Counted from the stretch's first letter, positions 26,489 through 36,425 are shown. The stretch: DNA of 64,000 nt from Cyanobacteria bacterium FACHB-63 (GCA_014695255.1 JACJNX010000061.1:186001-250000); one strand, 5' to 3'. Numbers and translations: made by a program. The notes: generated from the sequence alone by a model not told the origin.

Positions 26489-28573
26489 ATGAAGTTGAAG
26501 TTATCGCCGACTCGCGTATCGCTCCTCGCTTTGGGTGCTTTTGCAGCAGTCGTGGCTCAAGAGCTAGCCCGCTCCGATGCAAAGACTCCGAGCGCCACAC
26601 CGCCTAATAAATCCAACGCTAAGCAAAATTCTGCTCCTTCTGCCGCGCCCCTCCCTGATCGAGTTGCGCTTTCTCAGCCAGAGAACCTGTTTGCTGCGCT
26701 CCCCACGATCGCAAATCCAGCCGCGATCGCAAAACCCGCAGTGTCAGCAAATCAATCGATCGTCCCGCCGCCGCCCCCAACCGTTGCCGCATCACAGCCC
26801 AGTCTGCGCGTGACCGATGTGAACCAACTGCCGATCGATGCCATTATCGAACAAACCCTGAAGCTTCCTCCGCCTCCGCCTAAAGTTGCCGTCAGCCCGG
26901 ATCAAGCTGCTCCAAAAGCCACGGCAAGCGCTCCGAAGGATGTGCAGGGTCATCGCGCTCAGCCCAGCATCACAGCAATGATGCAGCAAGGCATCATGAA
27001 GGGCTACAGCGACGGGACATTCCGACCGGATGCCCCTATCACCGATGCCCAGTTCAAAAGCATCACTAAACGAGTAGCCACAAAATCGAGCACGATCGCC
27101 GCTCTGAAACGCCCGAAAGATATTGTGACCCGCGCTGATGCTGCTACCTATATTCATCGGCAATTGCTCAGAGCCAGCACGATCGAAAAATCTCAAACGA
27201 TCGCCCAGGCTCCCATCTCGGCTCCATTACCGACCCTGAACGCCAGCGCCTCGGCTCAACTGGTTAACAGCACCTCGGCCAGCAGCCCTCTACCTCCTGC
27301 AACTCCACCCATTCCCGCCGCTTCGTCTAATGTAGATACGGCAGATGCTGACTCCTACACCTTGGGCGCAGGCGATCGCATCCGCGTCGATATTTTTAAC
27401 GTGGCAGAGTACAGCAAAGAATATCAAGTCCTCGTCAATGGAACACTGAATCTGCACCGGGTCGGCAGCATTCCAGTCGCCGGGTTAACGATCCGTCAGG
27501 CTCAAAGCGCGATCGCCGCTCGGTACTCCCGCCTGCTCAAAGACCCCACAGTGGATGTCAGCTTGATGAATGCCCGTCCTGTCAACGTGGCGATCGCCGG
27601 TGAGGTCGGCAAGCCCGGAACCTATGCTCTAGCGTTTGGCGAGGGTGGAAAATTCCCCACCGTGACGAAGCTAATTCGCGAGGCAGGCGGAATGAATCGC
27701 TCTGCGGATGCACGTCAGGTGCTTGTGCGACGCAACGGCAGCCAGGAAATTCGCCTCAACATGTGGGAACTGTTTACCACGGGTAATATCCGTCAAGATT
27801 TGTCCCTGCGCGATGGTGATTCGATTTTTATTCCTGCGGCAAATTCGGTCAATTTGGCTGAAGTCGCACAAATGGCAGATGCCAACTTTAGCGTCAGCGC
27901 CGCTCAACCCGTTAATGTTGCGATCGTGGGCGAAGTCGCTCGTCCAGGTCCTTACATCATTAAAGATCAAACCCCCACGCTCTCTAGTGCGATTCGAGAA
28001 GCAGGCGGCATCAAACAGCTTGCAAATCTAAAAGAAGTCAAAGTTCGTCGCAACACCCGCAGTGGCGCTCCTCAAACGATCAGTGTCGATCTCTGGCAAT
28101 TGCTTAAATCCGGTGATCTCAAACAGGATTTAGTCTTGCAGCAAGGTGACACGATCGAAATCCCAACCGCACTTGCCCTTAACTCAGAGGAAGCGAGACA
28201 GCTTGGTGATGCCAGCTTTGCGCCGAAGTCGGTCAGAATTACCGTAGTTGGCGAAGTCACGAAGCCCGGTCAAGTCGAAGTGCCGATGAATACGCCACTG
28301 AATCAAGCCTTGCTTGCAGCAGGTGGATTTACGCGCCAAGCGAATCGTCGTCGGGTAGAACTGGTACGACTCAACTCGAATGGCTCTGTGGTTCGTCAAA
28401 ATGTCTCGATCGACCTGTCGCGTGGAATTGATGAAAAAGGCAATCCGCTGTTGAAAGACGGTGACGTGCTGGTCGTCGATCGTAATGGACTTGCGAAAAC
28501 GGGCGACACGCTCAACAACGTCCTCGGACCTGTGCTTCAGGTCTTGCCGTTCCGATTCTTATTTGGATTGTAA
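26489..28573 (+). CDS. Polysaccharide export protein (Wza-like, Poly_export/SLBB) with SLH-like motif
   Basis: 694-aa exported protein for exopolysaccharide passage across the outer membrane. After a signal peptide comes a Pro/Ala-rich low-complexity region (about 30-150), an SLH-like motif at about 160-200 (GIMKGYSDGTFRPDAPITDA), then the Poly_export domain (about 290-370; YTLGAGDRIRVDIFNVAEYS) and three SLBB repeats, each opening with a V-G-E-V-x-K/R-P-G block (AIAGEVGKPGTY, AIVGEVARPGPY, TVVGEVTKPGQV). No lipoprotein Cys is seen at the N-terminus, unlike E. coli Wza. It forms a pair with the Wzc-like gene downstream. Confidence 0.9.
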   Translation: MKLKLSPTRVSLLALGAFAAVVAQELARSDAKTPSATPPNKSNAKQNSAPSAAPLPDRVALSQPENLFAALPTIANPAAIAKPAVSANQSIVPPPPPTVAASQPSLRVTDVNQLPIDAIIEQTLKLPPPPPKVAVSPDQAAPKATASAPKDVQGHRAQPSITAMMQQGIMKGYSDGTFRPDAPITDAQFKSITKRVATKSSTIAALKRPKDIVTRADAATYIHRQLLRASTIEKSQTIAQAPISAPLPTLNASASAQLVNSTSASSPLPPATPPIPAASSNVDTADADSYTLGAGDRIRVDIFNVAEYSKEYQVLVNGTLNLHRVGSIPVAGLTIRQAQSAIAARYSRLLKDPTVDVSLMNARPVNVAIAGEVGKPGTYALAFGEGGKFPTVTKLIREAGGMNRSADARQVLVRRNGSQEIRLNMWELFTTGNIRQDLSLRDGDSIFIPAANSVNLAEVAQMADANFSVSAAQPVNVAIVGEVARPGPYIIKDQTPTLSSAIREAGGIKQLANLKEVKVRRNTRSGAPQTISVDLWQLLKSGDLKQDLVLQQGDTIEIPTALALNSEEARQLGDASFAPKSVRITVVGEVTKPGQVEVPMNTPLNQALLAAGGFTRQANRRRVELVRLNSNGSVVRQNVSIDLSRGIDEKGNPLLKDGDVLVVDRNGLAKTGDTLNNVLGPVLQVLPFRFLFGL

Positions 28574-28668
28574 AGGCTATTACTCAAAGCTTCTGTCACC
28601 TGTGAAGGCGCTGGTCTTCTTGCTTATTTTCGGTGCTGTTCGCCCTCGATTTTTCTTTAGGTGCTTTC

Positions 28669-30798
28669 ATGGAAAACCAGATTAAAACACCGCTCTCTGC
28701 CTCCGAAAAAAACGGCAAAGCTCCCCATGCTCCAGAATATTTGCTGGTGCCTGACTCCACACAAGCTGACGAAGATTCGGGGAAACTGCTAGAAGCCCTG
28801 CGACGCAAAATTCCGCTAATCGCAGGAGTGACCGCTGCAACGACGGCTGTAGCTTGGGCAATTTCATGGAATCAGCGACCCACTTATGAGAGCGGGTTCC
28901 AGCTTCTGATTGAACCGGTCAGCATTCAAAACCAGCAAGACCGAGATCCCTTAGGAGCGGCTTCGTCCTCTAATCAAGACAACATCAGTTACGAAACCCA
29001 AATTGCGGTGCTGAAAAGCTCGAAGTTGCTGCAACCGATCGCCGAGCAAATCGCCCAGCGCTACCCGGAAATCGCTAGGGAAAACTTTGCGGAAAAGCTG
29101 ACGATCGAGCGCCCAGCCGACACTAAGCTCATTCAAGTCAGCTACCGCGACTCTGATCCCGATCGCGTCAAATTTGTCCTCGACAAGCTGGCAGAAGGCT
29201 ATCTGAGATACAGCCAGAAAGAGCGTGAAAGCAATCTCAGCTATGGCATTGCCTTTGTCGATCGTCAAATTGGTGAAACCCGCAAACGGGTAGACAATCT
29301 GCAACGTCAGCTTCAAGCTTTTCGCCAGCAGAATAACTTCATCGCACCAGAGTCGCTTGCAGGGCAAGTCACTGGACAAGTTCAATCGATCTCTCAGCAA
29401 AAATTCCAAACCGACAGGGAGATTGCAGAAATGCAGCGGCAGTATGGCAACCTCCAAGGGAGCGATGGTGCGAGGGCAGCACTTGCCGCTGATGGTGCGT
29501 ATCAAGGCGTTCTAAACAAGCTGCGTGACCTTGAAGCCAAGATCGCCACCGAATCGACGCGCTTTCAGGGCGATACAGTGGAAATGAGAGCCTTGCAGCA
29601 GCAGCGGAATAGCCTGGTGCCAGTCCTGCGGCAAGAAGCGCAGCGCGTGCTGGGCAATCAATTATCTAAAGTCAGCTCGGATCTCTCGGTACTCGAAACG
29701 CGACGACAGGTGCTAAATCGCGCCGATGCTTACTGGAATGGAGAAGTGCAGCGCTTGCCTGTGTTAACGCGCATCTTTACCGATCTCGATCGTGAACGCA
29801 CGGTGGCAACCGACAGTTTAACCCGCTTGCTTGGCACTCGCGAGAATCTCCAAGTTCAAGCCGCTCAAAAGGACATCCCCTGGCAACTGATTACTCCACC
29901 GATTCGTCCTAGCCAAGCCACAGACTCGCCGCAGCGCAACATTATTCTAGGGGCGCTGGCAGGGTTGCTGTTGGGATCGGGGGCAGCGCTGCTGTCCGAT
30001 CGGCTCGATCGTCGAGTTCGTCGCATTTCGGACATCAAACGCCTCTCCAAGCTGCCGATCTTGGGCGTGATTCCTTATGAAGTCAAAACGCCCGAAGTGC
30101 TGAAAGATCTACAAATCGCGCAGAATTCCACTGAACTCGCCGAGGAGAATGCTTTTACCGAAGCATTCCGATCGCTCTACACCAACCTCCGATTGCTCAA
30201 CACCGATCATCCGGTACGATCGCTGGTCGTCAGTTCTGCGACACCCGGAGACGGTAAAACGACAGTTGCTCTGCACCTAGCGCAAGCGGCAGCCGCAATG
30301 GGACAGCGAGTGTTACTGGTCGATGCGGATTTGCGTCACCCAGAGATTGCCGAACGATTAGAAATCACAAACAGTAGAGGCTTGACCGAACTGGTTGCCC
30401 AAAGTTTGAATCCTCAAGATGTTATTCAGCGGCTTGAAGCGCTGGTCACGCTGGGCGGCAGCGATGAACCCATGCTGGGACGCACTAATTTTTCGATTCT
30501 CACCAGTGGAAAAATGCCCCTCGATCCGACTCGGCTACTCTCATCCCAAAAGATGCAGCGCTTGAATGACTATTTCAAAGCGATGTATGACTTAGTGATT
30601 TTCGATGCGCCTCCGCTGCTCAGCTATGCCGATAGTAGCTTGCTTGCTACCTACACCAACGGAATGCTCGTCGTTGCCGGAATGGGTAAAACGGATCAAG
30701 CCGACTTGAGACAAATGTTAGACACGCTACAAACTGCGCGAGTTCCGGTACTGGGGATCGTTGCGACTTGCGGTAATGCAGCCGCTCTCGAAGATTGA
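28669..30798 (+). CDS. Polysaccharide co-polymerase / BY-kinase-like protein (Wzc-like)
   Basis: 709-aa inner-membrane protein controlling exopolysaccharide chain length. Wzz domain with first helix at about residue 50 (IPLIAGVTAATTAVAWAISW), a long periplasmic coiled coil (about 190-400), a second helix (NIILGALAGLLLGSGAALL), then a cytoplasmic BY-kinase ATPase: Walker A SATPGDGKTTVALH, Walker A' VLLVDADLRHPE, Walker B LVIFDAPPLL. The C-terminus (VATCGNAAALED) has no tyrosine cluster, so classical autophosphorylation on a Tyr tail is unlikely. ATG 28669 is chosen over 28633 because AGG lies before it and MENQ begins a normal polar N-terminus. Confidence 0.88.
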   Translation: MENQIKTPLSASEKNGKAPHAPEYLLVPDSTQADEDSGKLLEALRRKIPLIAGVTAATTAVAWAISWNQRPTYESGFQLLIEPVSIQNQQDRDPLGAASSSNQDNISYETQIAVLKSSKLLQPIAEQIAQRYPEIARENFAEKLTIERPADTKLIQVSYRDSDPDRVKFVLDKLAEGYLRYSQKERESNLSYGIAFVDRQIGETRKRVDNLQRQLQAFRQQNNFIAPESLAGQVTGQVQSISQQKFQTDREIAEMQRQYGNLQGSDGARAALAADGAYQGVLNKLRDLEAKIATESTRFQGDTVEMRALQQQRNSLVPVLRQEAQRVLGNQLSKVSSDLSVLETRRQVLNRADAYWNGEVQRLPVLTRIFTDLDRERTVATDSLTRLLGTRENLQVQAAQKDIPWQLITPPIRPSQATDSPQRNIILGALAGLLLGSGAALLSDRLDRRVRRISDIKRLSKLPILGVIPYEVKTPEVLKDLQIAQNSTELAEENAFTEAFRSLYTNLRLLNTDHPVRSLVVSSATPGDGKTTVALHLAQAAAAMGQRVLLVDADLRHPEIAERLEITNSRGLTELVAQSLNPQDVIQRLEALVTLGGSDEPMLGRTNFSILTSGKMPLDPTRLLSSQKMQRLNDYFKAMYDLVIFDAPPLLSYADSSLLATYTNGMLVVAGMGKTDQADLRQMLDTLQTARVPVLGIVATCGNAAALED

Positions 30799-30995
30799 CG
30801 CACGATCGCATCTTCTGCCCAATCTACACTCAGACTTAAAAAATTCTCGTCAAGATTTCTCTTGCGGTAGATAGAAATCAGCTAGAGCTTTACTTAAAAT
30901 CTGGATGACGAAAGATTAAGCCGTGATCATAAAGGCTTGCGATCGCACCAGAACTGTAAGGTTATTGCTCTAAGTTTGATAAAAGGAATCGGGAT

Positions 30996-32474
30996 ATGTC
31001 TGAACCGAATGGCGTGATGATGCAGTACTTTCATTGGTATTTGCCGAGTGATGGAACATTCTGGAATGAACTCGCAGAAAAATCTAAAGAACTTGCAGAA
31101 GTTGGGATCACGTCGCTCTGGTTGCCTCCGGCTTACAAAGGAGTCGGAGGCGGGTATGAAGTCGGGTATGGGGTTTATGACCTCTATGACTTAGGCGAAT
31201 TTGAGCAACAAGGGACAGTCCGGACAAAGTACGGCACCAAAGATGAATACCTAAACGCCATCAAAGCGGCTCAGGCAGCAGGCATTCAGGTGTATGCAGA
31301 TATTGTTTTTAATCACCGTATGGGTGCAGACCAGCAAGAAGAAATTGAAGCCACTCCAATGAGTCCAGACAATCGCAGTGAAGCGATCGGCGAATATAAG
31401 CGCGTCAAAGCTTGGACACATTTCACGTTTGCTGGTCGCGGCGGCAAATACTCCACGATGGAATGGCACTGGTGGCATTTTGATGCGATCGACTACGACG
31501 AGTATGAGAAACAAAGACAAGCGGTTTATCTGCTGAAAGGTAAGGAATTTGATGAGAATGTAGACCTAGAGAAAGGCAATTTTGACTATCTCATGGGCTG
31601 CGATATCGATATAAATCACCCGGAAGTGCGTGAAGAATTGAAGCGTTGGGGTGAGTGGTACATCGACACAACCGGAATCGATGGGTTTCGATTTGATGCC
31701 GCTAAGCACGTCAAAGCGCCGTTCTTTCAGGAATGGTTGGAACAGATGCGGCAGTACGCTCAGCGTAATCTATTCGCGGTGGGTGAATACTGGTCGTATG
31801 AAGTGGAAGCGCTGCATTACTTCATTGAGGCAACTCAGGGAACTGTTGCACTGTTTGATGCGCCACTGCACTTCAACTTCCATGTGGCGAGTCTATCGGG
31901 CGAAAGCTACGATATGCGCCAGATTTTTGATAACACTTTGGTACAGCAGCAACCTACTTTGGCGGTGACAATGGTTGAGAACCACGATTCTCAACCGCTA
32001 CAGTCACTAGAGTCTCCGGTTGAACCTTGGTTTAAACCCCTGGCTTATGCGTTAATTCTGCTGCGATGTGAAGGCTATCCTTGCCTGTTTTACCCCGATT
32101 ATTATGGAGCGCACTATCGCGATTATGGTAATGATGGCAACGAGCATGAAGTGTGGCTAGATTGTCATCGCTGGCTGATTGATAAGTTTCTGTATGCGCG
32201 GCGTGAGTATGCTTATGGTGATCAATACAACTATTTTGATCATCCTAATTTAGTCGGTTGGACGCGCTTAGGGAATGAAGAGCATTCTGGCGGAATGGCA
32301 GTGGTGATGAGTAATGGCGAAGGCGGTAGTAAGTGGATGGAGGTGGGACAGCCCGATCGTACCTACATCGACATCACCGAACATGTTCAAGACCCGGTGA
32401 CGACCAATGCAGAAGGCTGGGGTGAATTCGGGTGTAACGGGGGATCGGTTTCGGTTTGGGTGCCGCAATCCTAA
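30996..32474 (+). CDS. Cytoplasmic alpha-amylase (GH13)
   Basis: 492 aa without signal peptide, so it should act on intracellular alpha-glucan. GH13 conserved regions are in order: VYADIVFNHRMGAD (region I), GFRFDAAKHVKAPF (region II, nucleophile Asp), AVGEYWSYE (region III, acid/base Glu) and TMVENHDSQPLQ (region IV, transition-state Asp). The N-terminal MMQYFHWYLPSDG block and a C-terminal beta domain match the liquefying/cytoplasmic bacterial subfamily (GH13_5-like). It stands alone with a hairpin behind it. Confidence 0.92.
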   Translation: MSEPNGVMMQYFHWYLPSDGTFWNELAEKSKELAEVGITSLWLPPAYKGVGGGYEVGYGVYDLYDLGEFEQQGTVRTKYGTKDEYLNAIKAAQAAGIQVYADIVFNHRMGADQQEEIEATPMSPDNRSEAIGEYKRVKAWTHFTFAGRGGKYSTMEWHWWHFDAIDYDEYEKQRQAVYLLKGKEFDENVDLEKGNFDYLMGCDIDINHPEVREELKRWGEWYIDTTGIDGFRFDAAKHVKAPFFQEWLEQMRQYAQRNLFAVGEYWSYEVEALHYFIEATQGTVALFDAPLHFNFHVASLSGESYDMRQIFDNTLVQQQPTLAVTMVENHDSQPLQSLESPVEPWFKPLAYALILLRCEGYPCLFYPDYYGAHYRDYGNDGNEHEVWLDCHRWLIDKFLYARREYAYGDQYNYFDHPNLVGWTRLGNEEHSGGMAVVMSNGEGGSKWMEVGQPDRTYIDITEHVQDPVTTNAEGWGEFGCNGGSVSVWVPQS

Positions 32475-32488
32475 TTTTGCGCTTATCC

Positions 32489-32534
32489 CACAAATCAGTA
32501 GAGACGCGATTAATCGCGTCTCTACTGATTTGTG
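32489..32534. repeat. 46-base perfect palindrome, probable bidirectional terminator
   Basis: Each arm reads CACAAATCAGTAGAGACGCG onward to ATT at the centre, so the 23-base arms pair exactly. The core GTAGAGACGCGATTAATCGC is of a type widely dispersed between cyanobacterial genes. It lies between two convergent genes, where it could terminate both. Confidence 0.75.
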
Positions 32535-32561
32535 CATTGATCTAACGATCGTCAACCCAAT

Positions 32562-34433
32562 CTAAAAACTAAACTGGGTGCGAATGTTACCGACATACAC
32601 TGTCGGGTTGCTGTTGAAGTTGTTGGCATTGAAAATCGCGTAGAACGTCGGCACGATCGCAATGTTGTTGCTGAGCGGATAGAAGTACGAAGCCTCAAGC
32701 TGATACTGCGTTCCCCCATCCCCACCGCCAGAAGCGAAGAATTGACGACCCCGTGTAATATCCATCGGCATCAAGAATGCGACTGTCGCCTGTGCGCCCT
32801 TCTTACCCAAATCTGGGAAGGCAGCACCGACCTGGAAGGATTGCGTCCGCACTAAACTATTTACCGGATTGAGTCGCGTATTGGCAAAACTATAGCGACC
32901 AAACAAACCAATTCCAGGAGTCACCAGCCAATCGAAGTTCACGCCAAACATACTGGCGTAAGCATATTTCAGTCCGCCGCCCGTGACGCTACCATCGGGT
33001 TGCAGCACCGAGAAACCAGGACCTGCATCTAAATATCCATAGGGAATCGGCTCACCGATCGCGCCTCCAACCTGTCCACCATAGGCCTGAATTCGCGAGT
33101 AGTTATACTGCAAGCGCAGATTGAACGTCTCGCTCGGCGAAAAGGTCAGTTCTGCCGAAGCCGTGTTAGTGCCGCCAAATAGTCCAAACCCCGGATTGCT
33201 TGAGGTGTTGAAACCGAATTGAGACGGTAGAAACTCGGTGTTCTCGCCTAAGTAGCCCAACGCCAGGCGAAACTGACGGCTGAGTTGTGCTTCTACAACC
33301 AGTCCAGAGCCACGATCGATACTGTTCGACTGTGTACTGTTTGAGGTGTCGAAACTTGCACCTGAGGCAAAGACGTTGAGGAAGCGGTTGCCGTCGAAAT
33401 GGCGATACCAGTTAATCCGAGGTCCAACCGTAACTTTGATCCCCTCATTTACCGGGAAAGTGTAGAAAAAGTCTCGAATCACAATATCGCTGCGTCCGTT
33501 GACCGTTCCGCCGGTTTGATCAAAGAATGGAACGCCCGTCGCATTGAAGAATCCAGCCGAGGCGTATTGATTATACGGGGAGATACCATTGCCTGCTGCT
33601 AGCTGCGTCACCAGGCTATCTCTTCCGGTGAACGACGTGTTGAGCGTGAGCCAGGTGAGGAAGCTGAGCGTCGGCTCTGGATCGGGCGCGATCGCCGAAA
33701 TCGGTGCGCCACCTGCTGTTCTTGCTCCTGCAAATCGTGTATCTGCTGCTGAACCGGGAACCCCTTCAAATCGCACATCTCCGGTACTCCGCGCAATGGT
33801 CGGGTTAATCCATAAGCCGCCAGAGAGCTTCGTTGTGGTTGAGAATTGCTGTTTTTCTAGCGTTGTAGTGCGAGCTTCGAGCGCATCCACACGACCCCGA
33901 ATCGTTGCTAATTCTGTGGCAAATTGCTCTTGCAGTTTTTGCAGCGTCGCGAGGTCTTCTTTTTTAACCAAGTCCGCTGTAGAAGCGGCGATCAGTTCGT
34001 TGATGCGATTGAGGCAGGCATTCAAACCTGCGGCAAATTCATAGCGCGTGGTGGCTCGATTGCCTCGAAAGGTGCGATCGGGATATCCGGCGATACAGCC
34101 ATAGCGCTCGACTAAAGACTGCAAGGCTTGGAATGCCCAATCGGTCGGTCGAACATCGGTAAATTGAGAAACCGAGGTGACTTGCTCCATTCCGGTTGCA
34201 GGTGCATCTGTTTCCAGTGCAGCAACACTATTCACTTGATCAAAATTAGGTGTTACGTCTTTCGCGTCAGACTTGAGCTTGTTGGCTGCAACAGGTTCGA
34301 CGGGAGCCGCCTGTGCCGGGGTTGCTTCTAAGACCTGAGCTTGCAGCTTTTCGGAAGCTTGCGCCGACTGCACCCAAAACAAAACCGCTGGAGCTGCTAA
34401 CCATAGCTTCCAGTAGCGAACAGGATTCAACAT
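32562..34433 (-). CDS. SLH-OprB outer-membrane porin (iron uptake porin family), second copy
   Basis: 623-aa relative of the porin at 16131-17612. Signal peptide ends near VQSAQA; a variable Ala/Pro/Asp region follows; the SLH domain is at about residues 88-140 (DVRPTDWAFQALQSLVERYG, AGYPDRTFRGNRATTRYEFA); a coiled coil is at about 165-205; the C-terminal barrel ends TQFSF with a terminal Phe, as needed for outer-membrane insertion. It is about 130 residues longer, mainly before the SLH and in the barrel loops. Monocistronic. Confidence 0.88.
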   Translation of the reverse strand: MLNPVRYWKLWLAAPAVLFWVQSAQASEKLQAQVLEATPAQAAPVEPVAANKLKSDAKDVTPNFDQVNSVAALETDAPATGMEQVTSVSQFTDVRPTDWAFQALQSLVERYGCIAGYPDRTFRGNRATTRYEFAAGLNACLNRINELIAASTADLVKKEDLATLQKLQEQFATELATIRGRVDALEARTTTLEKQQFSTTTKLSGGLWINPTIARSTGDVRFEGVPGSAADTRFAGARTAGGAPISAIAPDPEPTLSFLTWLTLNTSFTGRDSLVTQLAAGNGISPYNQYASAGFFNATGVPFFDQTGGTVNGRSDIVIRDFFYTFPVNEGIKVTVGPRINWYRHFDGNRFLNVFASGASFDTSNSTQSNSIDRGSGLVVEAQLSRQFRLALGYLGENTEFLPSQFGFNTSSNPGFGLFGGTNTASAELTFSPSETFNLRLQYNYSRIQAYGGQVGGAIGEPIPYGYLDAGPGFSVLQPDGSVTGGGLKYAYASMFGVNFDWLVTPGIGLFGRYSFANTRLNPVNSLVRTQSFQVGAAFPDLGKKGAQATVAFLMPMDITRGRQFFASGGGDGGTQYQLEASYFYPLSNNIAIVPTFYAIFNANNFNSNPTVYVGNIRTQFSF

Positions 34434-34544
34434 TTTTCCTCACACCGTAGAAATAAGCCAATGCTGTATGGTAGCAGACATTTTCTCGATCGTATGTAAC
34501 TTATTAGACTGACGGTTGTAAGCAGTGATTTTACCGGTGCTGAG

Positions 34545-35504
34545 TTATTGCGATCGTCGAATTCGCTCAATTTCTCGCTGCAATTCCTCAATCTGTTGTT
34601 TTAGCTGATCGGCTTCCTCGTTGTGCGGCTCTACGGTTACGGCTCCTTCTGCTCCGACGCGCACATAGTTCCCTTGGCGAATGTTCTGAAACTCAGGAGA
34701 AACTGCCCACTCTTGCAGATATCGAATGCGCTCGATCGTAAATGGATGCGATAGAAATACACCATTTGATACATCGTTGTAGAGCGAGAATTTATAGAGC
34801 TGATTCAATTGATCATCATCCAATGCTTGATAGCGATCGCTTTGTTTGATCAGTTCTTCTAAGCTCATTTCGTGAGCATATTTTAGTGAACCTCCTGCTA
34901 ATCGCATCATGCCGTTAAGTGTGGGATTGAGTTCATCCATAACGAGCAATGAAGCGCGATCGGCGGAGAGTTCTGCTTTTCTCAGCCATTCATAAAACGC
35001 CAACATCAAACCCGTACTGATGAAATTGCTTAAACCAAAGGTGAGATCTGCTAAGCCTGCGATCGCAAAGTTCACCCACATTGCCATCTGTGTCAGCGTC
35101 GTATGTCCACATTTAAGATGTCCGAGTTCATGAGCGATTACCGATCGTAGTTCGGTTTCAGAAAGCAAATCTAGTAGTGCACTATTCAATACGACGCAAG
35201 GTTTTTCTTGTCCAAGTGCAAACGCATTCACTGATGGCGCTTGTGACACAAACAAAGCAGGCTCAGGCGTAATATCTAAGCTCTGCAAGCATTCGCGAAA
35301 GATTTGATAAACCGTTGAGAACTGTCGCACGCCCACTTGAACTGAGTTACCCATCAAGTAGATGTAGCGAGGACGTTCGTAGACAAACTCCACAAACTTT
35401 CGAGCCACCAGATCAAATCCGGGCACACTCCGCAACGCTTGTTCTGCTTGTCGATCGAGCGGATGACGAAAGGCTTCACTCGAAATCCCAGGATAGTTTG
35501 GCAT
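34545..35504 (-). CDS. M48 family zinc metalloprotease (HtpX/Ste24-like)
   Basis: 319-aa membrane-associated protease. Zinc-binding HELGH at residues 125-129 (VIAHELGHLKCGH), third ligand Glu in KAELSADRASLLV, and hydrophobic stretches between (MAMWVNFAIAGLADLTFGL). A C-terminal coiled coil (EADQLKQQIEELQREIERIRR) follows the protease domain, which is not part of classical HtpX and could mediate oligomerisation. Probably membrane protein quality control (inference). Confidence 0.87.
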   Translation of the reverse strand: MPNYPGISSEAFRHPLDRQAEQALRSVPGFDLVARKFVEFVYERPRYIYLMGNSVQVGVRQFSTVYQIFRECLQSLDITPEPALFVSQAPSVNAFALGQEKPCVVLNSALLDLLSETELRSVIAHELGHLKCGHTTLTQMAMWVNFAIAGLADLTFGLSNFISTGLMLAFYEWLRKAELSADRASLLVMDELNPTLNGMMRLAGGSLKYAHEMSLEELIKQSDRYQALDDDQLNQLYKFSLYNDVSNGVFLSHPFTIERIRYLQEWAVSPEFQNIRQGNYVRVGAEGAVTVEPHNEEADQLKQQIEELQREIERIRRSQ

Positions 35505-35564
35505 TGCACAGCTTCTTATTGAATCAGGTTCATCAACGCTAACATATGCTTATGTTCTCCTGGA

Positions 35565-36209
35565 TTGATCATGAGCATCATTCAAATTCCAACAGAGACT
35601 TGGGTCGCTGCAAGCTGGCAGGAATATCTAGAAACGATCGAGCATCCAGACTTTGAGAAAGCAAAAAGCTATTATCATGATTGCAAATTTAGAATTGAAA
35701 TGACACCACTTGGGCATGATCACGCTGCGGATAATACGAGCGCAAATAACGCAGTAGCGCTATTTTGCATTGCGAAAGCAATTCCCGCGAAAGGACTCAA
35801 TAACTGTACCTTTCGCAAAGCAGGCGTTCGAGAAGCACAGCCAGATTTAGCGTACTATCTGAATGAAAACGCAGAAGTTGTGCCCTGGGGAACAAGCATC
35901 ATCGATCTCGATCGCTTTCCTCCACCAGATTTGGTCATCGAAATTGCCAACACTTCCTTATCGGATGATCAGGGTGAAAAACGGCTCTTATACGAAGATT
36001 TGCAGGTAAAAGAGTATTGGATCTTTGATGTCAGAAGCGCTCGCATTCTAGCATTTGCGATCGAAAATCAAGGCAGTCGTCGGATTACAGAGTCTTTAGT
36101 TCTACCAACATTACCGATCGCCCTGCTGCAAGAAGCCCTCCAGCGTAGTCGGCAACAGAATCAAAGTCAGGTTGGTGCTTGGTTACTATCAGAATTTAAT
36201 CGATCGTAG
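35565..36209 (+). CDS. Uma2 family protein (DUF820), second copy
   Basis: 214 aa. PD-(D/E)XK-like elements: AQPDLAYYL, PPDLVIEIANTSLSDDQGEK with the acidic pair and Lys, and KEYWIFDV. An insert around residues 40-75 is absent from the copy at 4475. A second in-frame ATG lies two codons in (MIMSI). Role unknown. Its 3' end overlaps the convergent small membrane gene by 14 bases. Confidence 0.82.
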   Translation: MIMSIIQIPTETWVAASWQEYLETIEHPDFEKAKSYYHDCKFRIEMTPLGHDHAADNTSANNAVALFCIAKAIPAKGLNNCTFRKAGVREAQPDLAYYLNENAEVVPWGTSIIDLDRFPPPDLVIEIANTSLSDDQGEKRLLYEDLQVKEYWIFDVRSARILAFAIENQGSRRITESLVLPTLPIALLQEALQRSRQQNQSQVGAWLLSEFNRS

Positions 36210-36420
36210 TTTCTTGCTCAAGACTTTTTGCCACGGCTTTAGGATAAATCAAGAGAAAGAAAACCATCCAGGTTAAAACTGGAATTGCAACGACGACGGT
36301 GATCCAAATCGAGCGCAACAGCAACCAACTGCCGCTAATCAATCCCGTAGCCGTTAACAAGATTGACCAAGGCTGGCACCACCAAGGTTTATAGTCCCAA
36401 ACATTTGTGGATTGCTTCAT
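36196..36420 (-). CDS. Small two-helix membrane protein (DUF6737-like)
   Basis: 74 aa with a Trp-rich N-terminus (WDYKPWWCQPWSI) and two hydrophobic segments (ILLTATGLISGSWLLL and WITVVVAIPVLTWMVFFLLI). It resembles small cyanobacterial proteins of DUF6737 type; function unknown. It begins 5 bases after the DUF1517 gene, so it is probably the third gene of the trmD operon. Confidence 0.7.
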   Translation of the reverse strand: MKQSTNVWDYKPWWCQPWSILLTATGLISGSWLLLRSIWITVVVAIPVLTWMVFFLLIYPKAVAKSLEQETTID

Positions 36421-36425
36421 AAGGT

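Noticed and set aside
34545-35504. Possible defence role of the M48 protease and adjacent Uma2 gene
   Set aside because: They are divergent, unlinked in translation and each is a common cyanobacterial housekeeping family, so no system is supported.
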